Shown one piece after another: positions 1 to 4,763 of a DNA stretch of 9,311 nt. Below the pieces are notes generated by a model. That model worked only from the letters and a program-made list of their open reading frames with translations. It searched no databases and had not been told where the DNA came from. Numbering within the stretch: position 1 is the first letter of the stretch; each line of letters starts with the position of its first letter. The DNA comes from DATNFP01 sp035606335. Lineage in GTDB: Bacteria; Bacteroidota; Bacteroidia; Chitinophagales; Chitinophagaceae. Both the position numbers and the translations under genes were made by a program. The stretch spans positions 1 through 9,311 of the forward strand of contig DATNFP010000203.1 of NCBI GenBank assembly GCA_035606335.1, in the 5' to 3' direction.

Positions 1-1293
1 TATAGGATCGGCCCCGCCTTCCTGGTTAATAGTGAACTGTAATGAAGCCGCATCAATGCAGGATGTCGGACCTATCTGGCTTAGTGAAGCGCTTGGAGGG
101 TATAATACACGAATATTATAAGCTACAGTTTTTTTACTTGATAGGGGACAACCTCTGTTTTTATAAGTAATATAAAAAGTATGCAGGCTTCCTAATGGGC
201 CAACGTATGGGGCAGGCCAGTTAAAAACTACTTGTGGGGTGGGAGTTGCGTTGCCTGTTACTGTCAGGGTAGCATGTGGTGGTAATCCTACCCATGATAT
301 ATCCATAGTATCATTATTAGGATCAGTTGGGCTAATTGTAAAGGACAAATCGTTGCAACTGATTAGCAAATTAGTATCTGCTACTACTCCGCCGGTTATA
401 TTGGTAAAAGCGTTGCTATTAGTATTTACAGGAGGAGCATTTGTGCAGCTACTCAACCCTACAAATGTCATTTCGCGCATAGACGTGCCAATAAGCTTGC
501 CATCTCTGTATTCATCCACTTCGTTTACTATCAGCGCATCTTGTATAAGGTTCAGGGAAAAATTCATTTGACCATTTGATGAGTCGAATGTAAACCCGTC
601 TGCTGAGAGGGGCTGCGTAGCAGTATACGGGGAAATATAAGAAACTGGCGAGCCACCTACCAGGCCAGGAACAAGCTTGAATACCAGCGAGTCTCCGTTA
701 GGGTCTACTGCGCCCGGATTGTATTGTTGTGCTATATTAATGCAATAATACGGAGTAGGAATTGTTGTGTATTGCGGGGAAGAATTCTGGGCAGAAGTGT
801 TATCTAATTTAGCGAATAGATACATTATTGATGCTCCTGGGTTAACAATATTGGAAATGTTGCTGCTTCTGCCGGCGTTAGTAGTTGAACTGAGACTACC
901 TGCAAAAACAAAATCCCAGTTAGCTGATGTATGTGGTAATGTAATGGTATCTGTAAAGAAAAACTGTTTAACACCGGGTAAAGCACCACCGTTGCACGAT
1001 GTATTCTTTAATTCGGCGGCGCATACAGGCGATACTTCAGTACCGGAATTAGTATCGAATGCAAGATTTACGCTTTGTACGAGACTGCTGCCATCATAAA
1101 TATTAACTATAGGAGCCGATGTAAATAAGGTGCTGAAAATGCTACTGGCACAATCTCCGTATAGTGTTAATGTTACTTTGTAGGTATTACCTGATATGTT
1201 TGTGTAAAGGAGCTCGCCGCCGAATATGTGTGTGGCAAAAGCCTGCACATTGCATATTATAAGAGCGAAAGCAAGTAATAAATATTTTTTCAT
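1..1293 (-). CDS. Large secreted protein of the Bacteroidota THIFGGEL family, N-terminal part (partial)
   Basis: The frame is open for 431 codons from the ATG at 1293 to the window edge, so the C-terminus is missing. Residues 1-20 form a signal peptide (MKK, a hydrophobic stretch, then a QAFA cleavage site). The mature protein starts THIFGGELLY and continues with YKVTLTLYGDC (about 38-48), DPNGDSLVF (about 200) and a VDEYRDGKLIG stretch (about 260-270). This pattern is typical of long Bacteroidota cell-surface proteins that often carry PKD/cadherin-like repeats and end in a gliding-motility-associated or type IX secretion (T9SS) C-terminal domain. That end lies outside the window, so secretion through T9SS is inferred. 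The mature part is rich in Ser, Thr and Asn and looks all-beta, fitting an adhesin or matrix protein. No partner gene is adjacent; the next gene, a VOC protein, is 84 bp upstream on the same strand. The ATG directly before the signal peptide fixes the start. Confidence 0.85.
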   Translation of the reverse strand, partial: MKKYLLLAFALIICNVQAFATHIFGGELLYTNISGNTYKVTLTLYGDCASSIFSTLFTSAPIVNIYDGSSLVQSVNLAFDTNSGTEVSPVCAAELKNTSCNGGALPGVKQFFFTDTITLPHTSANWDFVFAGSLSSTTNAGRSSNISNIVNPGASIMYLFAKLDNTSAQNSSPQYTTIPTPYYCINIAQQYNPGAVDPNGDSLVFKLVPGLVGGSPVSYISPYTATQPLSADGFTFDSSNGQMNFSLNLIQDALIVNEVDEYRDGKLIGTSMREMTFVGLSSCTNAPPVNTNSNAFTNITGGVVADTNLLISCNDLSFTISPTDPNNDTMDISWVGLPPHATLTVTGNATPTPQVVFNWPAPYVGPLGSLHTFYITYKNRGCPLSSKKTVAYNIRVLYPPSASLSQIGPTSCIDAASLQFTINQEGGADPI

Positions 1294-1312
1294 TGCAGTA
1301 TCTATACTAAGT

Positions 1313-1345
1313 CAAATTTTGATTTATAACGACTACCGCAACAAA
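1313..1345 (-). promoter_or_regulatory. Possible Bacteroidota promoter of the large secreted protein
   Basis: Read on the minus strand, TTTG (1345-1342) is followed after 21 nt by AAAATTTG (1320-1313). These resemble the Bacteroidota -33 (TTTG) and -7 (TAnnTTTG) elements, with the first T of the -7 box replaced. The start codon is about 20 nt downstream. The call is weak because the region is AT-rich. Confidence 0.3.
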
Positions 1346-1377
1346 AAATGTGTATCAGAATTAATTTCTTAACAATG

Positions 1378-1767
1378 TTACTTCATTGCATGCAGTGCCA
1401 CTCTATTACCTTCTGAGTCCATGATCAATGCCCAAAATCCTAGATCCTGGGTTACGGCCACTTCTGTTTTGTTCTGTACAATTTTTCCACCCGCAGTTGT
1501 TACTCTGTCAAGCACTTTTTGCAGATCGGGTTCGCAATTCAGGTACACAAGCGTGCCATTGGCACTTGGAGTATAAAATGCAGGATCGTATACTATAGCG
1601 CCACCACGCCCTTCGTCATCCATATCATGTTCAAAAAATCCCATGCGTGCGTTGCCTACCTGGCGATCCTGCATTTTATATCCTAAAATTGTTTCATAAA
1701 ATTTTTTTGCCCTGTCAAAATCTGATACAGGAATTTCAAACCAGTTAATTGCATGTGTACGAGCCAT
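1378..1767 (-). CDS. VOC (glyoxalase/bleomycin-resistance fold) family protein
   Basis: This 129-aa protein has the length of a single-chain VOC protein made of two beta-alpha-beta-beta-beta modules. Module one begins with INWFEIPVSDFDRAKKFYETILGY (residues 7-30), the usual opening strand and helix of the superfamily. The second begins near TLVYLNCEPDLQKVLDRV (72-89) and ends with LGFWALIMDSEGNRVALHAMK (109-129), the typical closing strand with a DSEGN turn. Candidate metal ligands are Glu11 and His126, but the full ligand set cannot be assigned by eye, so enzymatic activity is open. Relatives are usually annotated as glyoxalase-like or lactoylglutathione-lyase-like, mostly without a known substrate. 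It is probably cytoplasmic and has no signal peptide. It stands alone between the surface protein gene and the ribosomal operon terminator, and a detoxification role is only a family-level guess. Confidence 0.88.
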   Translation of the reverse strand: MARTHAINWFEIPVSDFDRAKKFYETILGYKMQDRQVGNARMGFFEHDMDDEGRGGAIVYDPAFYTPSANGTLVYLNCEPDLQKVLDRVTTAGGKIVQNKTEVAVTQDLGFWALIMDSEGNRVALHAMK

Positions 1768-1948
1768 AATCAGTCATTTTATAACACTAAAATATCTAAA
1801 AATGACCAATACTGTAATTCTGCCTTTTATTATTTAGAACCAGATAGGAGTAAGAATTTTAAACAGAACAGATCTAACAATAAAGGTGTTAATTCCATAT
1901 TATTAGACGTAAATCCGTGGGAAAACTTAGGTTACTAAATAAAATACT

Positions 1949-1980
1949 TATAAAATAAAAAGCCACCCGGTTGGATGGCT
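1949..1980 (-). terminator. Rho-independent terminator of the rpmB-rpmG-DUF4295 operon
   Basis: On the minus strand, AGCCATCC and GGGTGGCT arms (1980-1961) form an 8-bp stem with one mismatch and a 4-nt loop. They are followed by a T-rich tract, TTTTTATTTTAT (1960-1949). It lies about 55 bp downstream of the DUF4295 stop codon and before the VOC gene, so it closes the ribosomal transcription unit. Confidence 0.75.
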
Positions 1981-1988
1981 CTGAATAA

Positions 1989-2029
1989 GTTTATAAGTCT
2001 TATTTGTTTATAAGTCTTATGTTTATAAG
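1989..2029. repeat. Short tandem repeat, 2.6 copies of a 15-nt unit
   Basis: GTTTATAAGTCTTAT occurs at 1989-2003 and 2006-2020, and its first nine bases recur at 2021-2029. The unit contains the near-palindrome ATAAGTCTTAT. The array sits between the DUF4295 stop codon and the terminator, so it is transcribed in the operon's 3' untranslated region. Confidence 0.8.
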
Positions 2030-2036
2030 GGCTGTT

Positions 2037-2210
2037 TTATTTGGCAGCCAAAAAGTCTTTGATCTTATCTTTATGTACCATTGCTTCCTTAAAAGTGTAA
2101 GCACCACTCTTAGGGCTGCGAATAGCCTTTATTACTTTAGTATAGTTTTTTGCTTCTGCTGCAGCTTTCTGATCTTTAGTCTTTATCGCTGTTTTTGCTT
2201 GCTTCGCCAT
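2037..2210 (-). CDS. DUF4295 family small basic protein, probably ribosome-associated
   Basis: This 57-aa gene runs from ATG at 2210 to TAA at 2037-2039. The protein starts MAKQAKTAIKTKDQKAAAEA and ends KDKIKDFLAAK. It is strongly basic, Lys/Ala-rich and probably helical at both ends, with a central AIRSPKSGAYTFKEAMV segment (29-45) diagnostic of DUF4295. The family is confined to Bacteroidota and normally follows rpmB-rpmG, as here, 22 bp after rpmG. A Bacteroidota-specific large-subunit protein named bL38 was described in the Flavobacterium johnsoniae 70S structure. I suspect this family is bL38, from its size, charge and linkage, but cannot confirm it. In many relatives ftsY follows; here the terminator at 1949-1980 comes instead. 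Confidence 0.85.
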   Translation of the reverse strand: MAKQAKTAIKTKDQKAAAEAKNYTKVIKAIRSPKSGAYTFKEAMVHKDKIKDFLAAK

Positions 2211-2232
2211 TACTCAGAATATTTTAGTAAAG

Positions 2233-2415
2233 TTATTTAATTTCTTTGTGTGGTGTTACACGTTTCAGAATAGGATTGAATTTTTTTAATTCAATACGTT
2301 CCGGTGTGTTTTTCTTGTTCTTAGTGGTAATGTAACGGCTGGTACCGGGCATACCGCTATTTTTATGCTCGGTGCATTCCAATATTACCTGAACGCGGTT
2401 TCCTTTTTTAGCCAT
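2233..2415 (-). CDS. rpmG: 50S ribosomal protein bL33
   Basis: This 60-aa protein has the bL33 pattern: MAKKGNRVQVILECTEHKNSG at the N-terminus, TSRYITTKNKKNTPERIELKKFNP in the middle and a VTPHKEIK end. The family sits near the exit site on the large subunit. Only one cysteine is present (Cys14), so the two CxxC pairs of the zinc-binding form are absent and this is the zinc-independent (C-minus) type. The ATG at 2415 is the natural start for MAKK. It lies 29 bp downstream of rpmB and 22 bp upstream of the DUF4295 gene, all on the minus strand, forming one operon. No Shine-Dalgarno sequence is seen, as is usual for the phylum. Confidence 0.96.
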   Translation of the reverse strand: MAKKGNRVQVILECTEHKNSGMPGTSRYITTKNKKNTPERIELKKFNPILKRVTPHKEIK

Positions 2416-2444
2416 TTTATAATGCGTTTAATACTTTTATTGAA

Positions 2445-2681
2445 TTAGATTGTTTGGCCTTGTTCGCGCAATTCTTTCACTACGTTATACAAGCCTCTTT
2501 TATTAATGGTACGGATAGAATCTGCTGTAAGCTTCAAAGTCACCCAACGATCTTCTTCTACTAGGAAAAAACGTTTAGTCTGCAGGTTGGGCAGAAAACG
2601 ACGTTTTGACTTCTTATTAGAGAAAGATACTTTATTACCTGTTACCGGCTTTCTACCTGTTACCTGACAAACGCGTGCCAT
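2445..2681 (-). CDS. rpmB: 50S ribosomal protein bL28
   Basis: The 78-aa product begins MARVCQVTGRKPVTGNKVSFSNKKSKRRFLPNLQ, the standard bL28 N-terminus with the CQVTGRKP and GNKVSFSNKK blocks. It continues with RFFLVEEDRWVTLKLTADSIRTINKRGL, the C-terminal core. bL28 is a large-subunit protein that binds 23S rRNA. The length matches the family. A single cysteine (Cys5) indicates the zinc-independent form, in line with the adjacent bL33. It is the first gene of the operon, with a promoter-like pair directly upstream (2703-2734) and rpmG 29 bp downstream. Confidence 0.97.
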   Translation of the reverse strand: MARVCQVTGRKPVTGNKVSFSNKKSKRRFLPNLQTKRFFLVEEDRWVTLKLTADSIRTINKRGLYNVVKELREQGQTI

Positions 2682-2702
2682 GCTTTACATTTTTTAGGAC
2701 TG

Positions 2703-2734
2703 CAAAGGTCTTATTTTTTTGCGTAATGGCAAAA
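2703..2734 (-). promoter_or_regulatory. Likely promoter of the rpmB operon (-33/-7 type)
   Basis: On the minus strand TTTTG (2734-2730) is followed by exactly 19 nt and then GACCTTTG (2710-2703). This fits the Bacteroidota sigma-ABfr-type arrangement TTTG-N19-TAnnTTTG with one substitution in the -7 box. Transcription would begin near 2696-2700, giving a leader of about 15-20 nt before the rpmB ATG at 2681. Confidence 0.5.
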
Positions 2735-2802
2735 TATTTTCCAAAAAAATCTCTCGAGATTAATAAGGTAAAGGCATCGCACGATTATACAATCGAGTGG
2801 TT

Positions 2803-3534
2803 TTAAGGTATTTCGGGGAGTAAAAGCTTGTCAAGGTCCACTATTCCCGGAACATTTTCACAAAAAAACGACTCCCCATATTCTACGCCGATACGCTTAC
2901 CAACAATAGAGTCGCGGTATTTTATATTATTCAGAAAGCCTTCTGTTGCTATGTAGGTAATGGGTTCATTAGAGTTTGGATCGTGAAACTGGCTTTTATA
3001 GCATTTTATTGCTTCCATTTTCTTTTCGAAAGTATCCGAGATGTCCACCACAAAAGTTGGCTCGCTGAGGCGGTCCTGCATCATGTGAAATACACGCTTT
3101 GGCCGCCAGGCAGTTTGGTCTTTGCCTTCCCATTCAGTTTTTACTTTCTTCAACCCTGCCAGGAAACATGCATCTGCGATCAGCCTTCCTCCTCGTCCAT
3201 GATCAGGATGGCGATCTGAGATGGCATTTGCCAAAACTATATCCGGTTGATAATAACGTATATATTTTATTAGTTTACGTTGGTGTTCCTCATCGTTTCT
3301 AAAAAAGCCATCAGCCATTTTTGCGTTTTCCCGTAATGCCATACCCATCAATTTAGCAGCAGCTGCAGCTTCCTGATGCCGTATCTCAGCACTGCCTCTT
3401 GTGCCTAATTCCCCTTGTGTAAGATCAAGTATACCTACTGCCTGTCCCAATTGTGCGTGCTTTATCAACGTGCCAGAACAGCTTAGTTCTATATCATCTG
3501 GATGGGCGGCTATTGCCAGGATGTGAAGTTTCAT
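2803..3534 (-). CDS. bshB1: Bacillithiol biosynthesis deacetylase BshB1
   Basis: This 243-aa protein belongs to the LmbE/PIG-L zinc deacetylases. The zinc motif AHPDD is at residues 10-14 (His11, Asp14 as ligands, Asp13 as probable general base). The second motif HPDHGRGG is at 109-116, with His112 the third ligand. BshB1-type signatures are IELSCSGTLIKHAQLGQAVGILDLTQGELGTRG (15-47), the ADGFFRND stretch (74-81), the CYKSQF segment and the closing GVEYGESFF. The enzyme removes acetyl from GlcNAc-malate to give GlcN-malate, the second step of bacillithiol synthesis in the cytoplasm; BshA acts before it and BshC after it. Neither is in the window, consistent with scattered bsh genes in Bacteroidota. 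Start at ATG 3534 gives the family-typical MKLHILAIAAHPDD. It lies downstream of the HTH gene on the same strand, 74 bp apart, and may have its own promoter. Confidence 0.93.
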   Translation of the reverse strand: MKLHILAIAAHPDDIELSCSGTLIKHAQLGQAVGILDLTQGELGTRGSAEIRHQEAAAAAKLMGMALRENAKMADGFFRNDEEHQRKLIKYIRYYQPDIVLANAISDRHPDHGRGGRLIADACFLAGLKKVKTEWEGKDQTAWRPKRVFHMMQDRLSEPTFVVDISDTFEKKMEAIKCYKSQFHDPNSNEPITYIATEGFLNNIKYRDSIVGKRIGVEYGESFFCENVPGIVDLDKLLLPEIP

Positions 3535-3608
3535 TGCGCTAATTTAGGATAATGCGGCAAAGGGTAAGAACTATTAATTAATTGCTGCTAAAATTATTAG
3601 TTCGCGAT

Positions 3609-4376
3609 TTAGATACCTGTTTGGTTTTCCCCTTTTTGCTGAGAATGCCATTTGAGGAATTTGAGCCAGGTGTTGTCGCTCCAATCGCCGCTCTTGTAGC
3701 GGGTTAAGGCTTCCTGCATGGTGAAGACGGGTTTCTCATGCATTGCCCATTTGTGCCCCGTTTGGGATAATTCGACAATTTGATAATTTGGCGATTCGAC
3801 AATGGTGGGCGGTTCAATGTTTTGTGAGTCAGGAGTTTGTTGTGGGGGTTCGGGTTGTGGGAGCTCTTCTGATAATTTCTTTTCTGTTGTTTCTATTTCC
3901 ATTTTTTCTTCCTGTTCTCTTTTCTCAGCTTTTTCTTTTGGCTTTATGATAGGGTTGCTGTTGTAGTCTTTTATGTATTGGTCGGCGTGAGGGAGTATTT
4001 GTTTCGCAAGGTCGAGGTCGGTTTTGGTGAGCTGGTGGATGAAGTTCATTAGTACGTCTATTGTTTCGCCTTGAGTCCGACCGTCTTTGATGTGCTTTAT
4101 GGTGAGGGTGAGCTTTCTTATTGTTTCTGCTTCCTGCGGCGTGGGATATGGTTGTTCTTCTCTGGCTGCTATCATTTGGTTGATAGCAAGTAGCTGGTTA
4201 TTGTATTGCTCTGCAAGGATGGATGGGGTGTGCTGTGCAGATCTTCTGATCTCTGCCCAGCGGCCTTCTTTTATCCATAGGTAAATTGTTTTACGGTCTA
4301 TATCGAGGAGCTCTGCGATGCTGGTTTGGGTAAGATCTGTCTGGAAGTAGAGGTTACGGGCTTGTTGTTTTTTCAT
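3609..4376 (-). CDS. Terminase small-subunit-like HTH DNA-binding protein with a disordered linker
   Basis: From the ATG at 4376 this encodes 255 aa; a GTG six codons further upstream (4394) lies inside a palindrome and is less likely. Residues 1-40 (MKKQQARNLYFQTDLTQTSI, then AELLDIDRKTIYLWIKEGRW) form a clear helix-turn-helix like that of phage terminase gpP/small subunits and Tn-type resolvase tails. Residues 50-135 are helical and contain EEQPYPTPQEAETIRKLT. Residues 140-200 are a charged, Pro/Gln/Glu-rich linker. A short C-terminal module follows, about 205-245 (GHKWAMHEKPVFTMQEALTR and onward), rich in Trp. Lone genes of this kind appear in Bacteroidota chromosomes without other phage genes, and none are seen here, so a packaging role is unlikely; a regulator or repeat-binding protein is an inference. 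The linker contains repeat-like DNA (3770-3803). The function is unknown. Confidence 0.75.
   Translation of the reverse strand: MKKQQARNLYFQTDLTQTSIAELLDIDRKTIYLWIKEGRWAEIRRSAQHTPSILAEQYNNQLLAINQMIAAREEQPYPTPQEAETIRKLTLTIKHIKDGRTQGETIDVLMNFIHQLTKTDLDLAKQILPHADQYIKDYNSNPIIKPKEKAEKREQEEKMEIETTEKKLSEELPQPEPPQQTPDSQNIEPPTIVESPNYQIVELSQTGHKWAMHEKPVFTMQEALTRYKSGDWSDNTWLKFLKWHSQQKGENQTGI
3770..3803. repeat. Direct repeat inside the HTH gene linker
   Basis: ATTCGACAAT occurs at 3770-3779 and again at 3794-3803, a 24-nt period that keeps the reading frame. It encodes the related IVES and IVEL tetrapeptides in the linker of the HTH protein (IVESPNYQIVELS). The composition (TTTGATAATTTGGCGATTCG) resembles AT-rich dispersed repeats seen between Bacteroidota genes, suggesting a repeat captured in frame. 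Confidence 0.6.
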
Positions 4377-4396
4377 TGTGATATTTTTTATCACAA
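4376..4396. promoter_or_regulatory. Perfect 8-bp palindrome at the HTH gene start (operator or RNA hairpin)
   Basis: TTGTGATA (4376-4383), a TTTTT spacer and TATCACAA (4389-4396) form an inverted repeat directly before and touching the ATG at 4376. A third copy, TTGTGATA, lies at 4472-4479. Such spacing suits an operator bound by a dimeric HTH protein, possibly the product of this gene, or a hairpin hiding the start codon. There is no experimental support. Confidence 0.55.
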
Positions 4397-4450
4397 AGTT
4401 TTGTAGGATTTTTATGGTGGGAAAATTGGATTTTTATGGTTATGCTGTTT

Positions 4451-4469
4451 CTGTATAATGACTATACAG
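4451..4469. repeat. Perfect 7-bp inverted repeat upstream of the HTH gene
   Basis: CTGTATA (4451-4457), spacer ATGAC, TATACAG (4463-4469). It lies about 75 bp upstream of the HTH start and 3 bp from the third TTGTGATA copy. It could be a second regulator site. No T-tract follows on either strand, so it is not a terminator. Confidence 0.6.
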
Positions 4470-4516
4470 TTTTGTGATAATGATAAAAAAAAGTAGTAAG
4501 CGGGGCCTTTAAAGAT

Positions 4517-4540
4517 GGAACGAAACGAGACACTTCGTCC
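4517..4540. repeat. Stem-loop 1 of the structured block
   Basis: GGAACGAA (4517-4524) pairs with TTCGTCC (4534-4540), leaving one bulged A and a 9-nt loop that carries one copy of ACGAGACA. Confidence 0.55.
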
Positions 4541-4544
4541 AGCG

Positions 4545-4573
4545 AGTTAACTGGCGTTGCAAACGCCATAACT
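4545..4573. repeat. Stem-loop 2 of the structured block
   Basis: TGGCGTT (4552-4558) and AACGCCA (4562-4568) form a perfect 7-bp stem with the triloop GCA. The stem is extended by AGTTA (4545-4549) and TAACT (4569-4573) across a 2-nt AC bulge, for 12 bp in total. Confidence 0.8.
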
Positions 4574-4578
4574 AAGCA

Positions 4579-4597
4579 TCCTCGTTACAAACGAGGA
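4579..4597. repeat. Stem-loop 3 of the structured block
   Basis: TCCTCGTT (4579-4586) and AACGAGGA (4590-4597) form a perfect 8-bp stem with the triloop ACA. Its top (GTT-ACA-AAC) matches that of stem-loop 2 (GTT-GCA-AAC), while the lower stem differs in sequence but still pairs. Confidence 0.8.
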
Positions 4598-4622
4598 CGA
4601 GACAGGGGTTTGTTGTCCTGAA

Positions 4623-4658
4623 CTATGATTTCTATGATTAATGTGATTAACATGATAA
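4623..4658. repeat. Four-unit 9-nt degenerate tandem repeat
   Basis: The units are CTATGATTT, CTATGATTA, ATGTGATTA and ACATGATAA, sharing the core NNRTGATWA/T. There is no spacer between units. It follows the stem-loops by about 25 nt and appears to be part of the same element. Confidence 0.7.
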
Positions 4659-4763
4659 GTTTTGGGTTGCAATTCTCATGATCGCACGGTCCAGTAGTTT
4701 GATAGGCTTACACAGCGGAAGCGAATGTGCGGAGGCAACAATAGCGGATATTTATGTATAGAA

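Larger units (their letters stand above)
4480..4763. other. Gene-free structured block, candidate dispersed repeat or non-coding element
   Basis: No plausible coding frame covers this stretch between the HTH gene and the membrane protein gene. It holds three stem-loops (4517-4540, 4545-4573, 4579-4597), an 8-nt direct repeat ACGAGACA (4525-4532 and 4597-4604), a 9-nt tandem repeat (4623-4658) and a GC-richer tail (about 4682-4746, including GCGGAAGCGAATGTGCGGAG). Local G+C is well above the flanking AT-rich DNA. The make-up resembles REP/BIME-like elements moved by RAYT transposases, or a structured RNA. No transposase is in the window, so the nature is inferred. Confidence 0.5.

Noticed and set aside
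239..1099. Two plus-strand frames of 110 aa (239-571, 767-1099)
   Set aside because: They lie antisense to the continuous minus-strand surface protein frame with its signal peptide and family motifs, and show no recognisable protein features.
1753..1938. Plus-strand 61-aa frame overlapping the VOC start
   Set aside because: Low-complexity Asn/Ser/Tyr-rich sequence in AT-rich spacer with no family signal.
2004..2240. Plus-strand 78-aa frame
   Set aside because: It is antisense to the DUF4295 gene, which has a clear family match and correct operon position.
2782..2795. Small hairpin CGATT-ATAC-AATCG downstream of bshB1
   Set aside because: Only 5 bp and no T-tract on the minus strand, so not a convincing terminator.
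2983..3302. Plus-strand frames within bshB1
   Set aside because: They are shadows of a well-conserved enzyme gene.
3743..4284. Plus-strand frames antisense to the HTH gene
   Set aside because: Hydrophobic artefacts from the reverse of a charged linker; the HTH frame is better supported.
3609..4394. Prophage or phage packaging module
   Set aside because: Only a terminase-small-like HTH gene is present; no large terminase, portal, capsid or integrase is in the window.
4517..4658. CRISPR array or integron attC sites
   Set aside because: The stem-loops are unequal in spacing and sequence, there are no uniform spacers and no cas gene or integrase, and the GTT-NCA-AAC tops lack the attC R-box layout.
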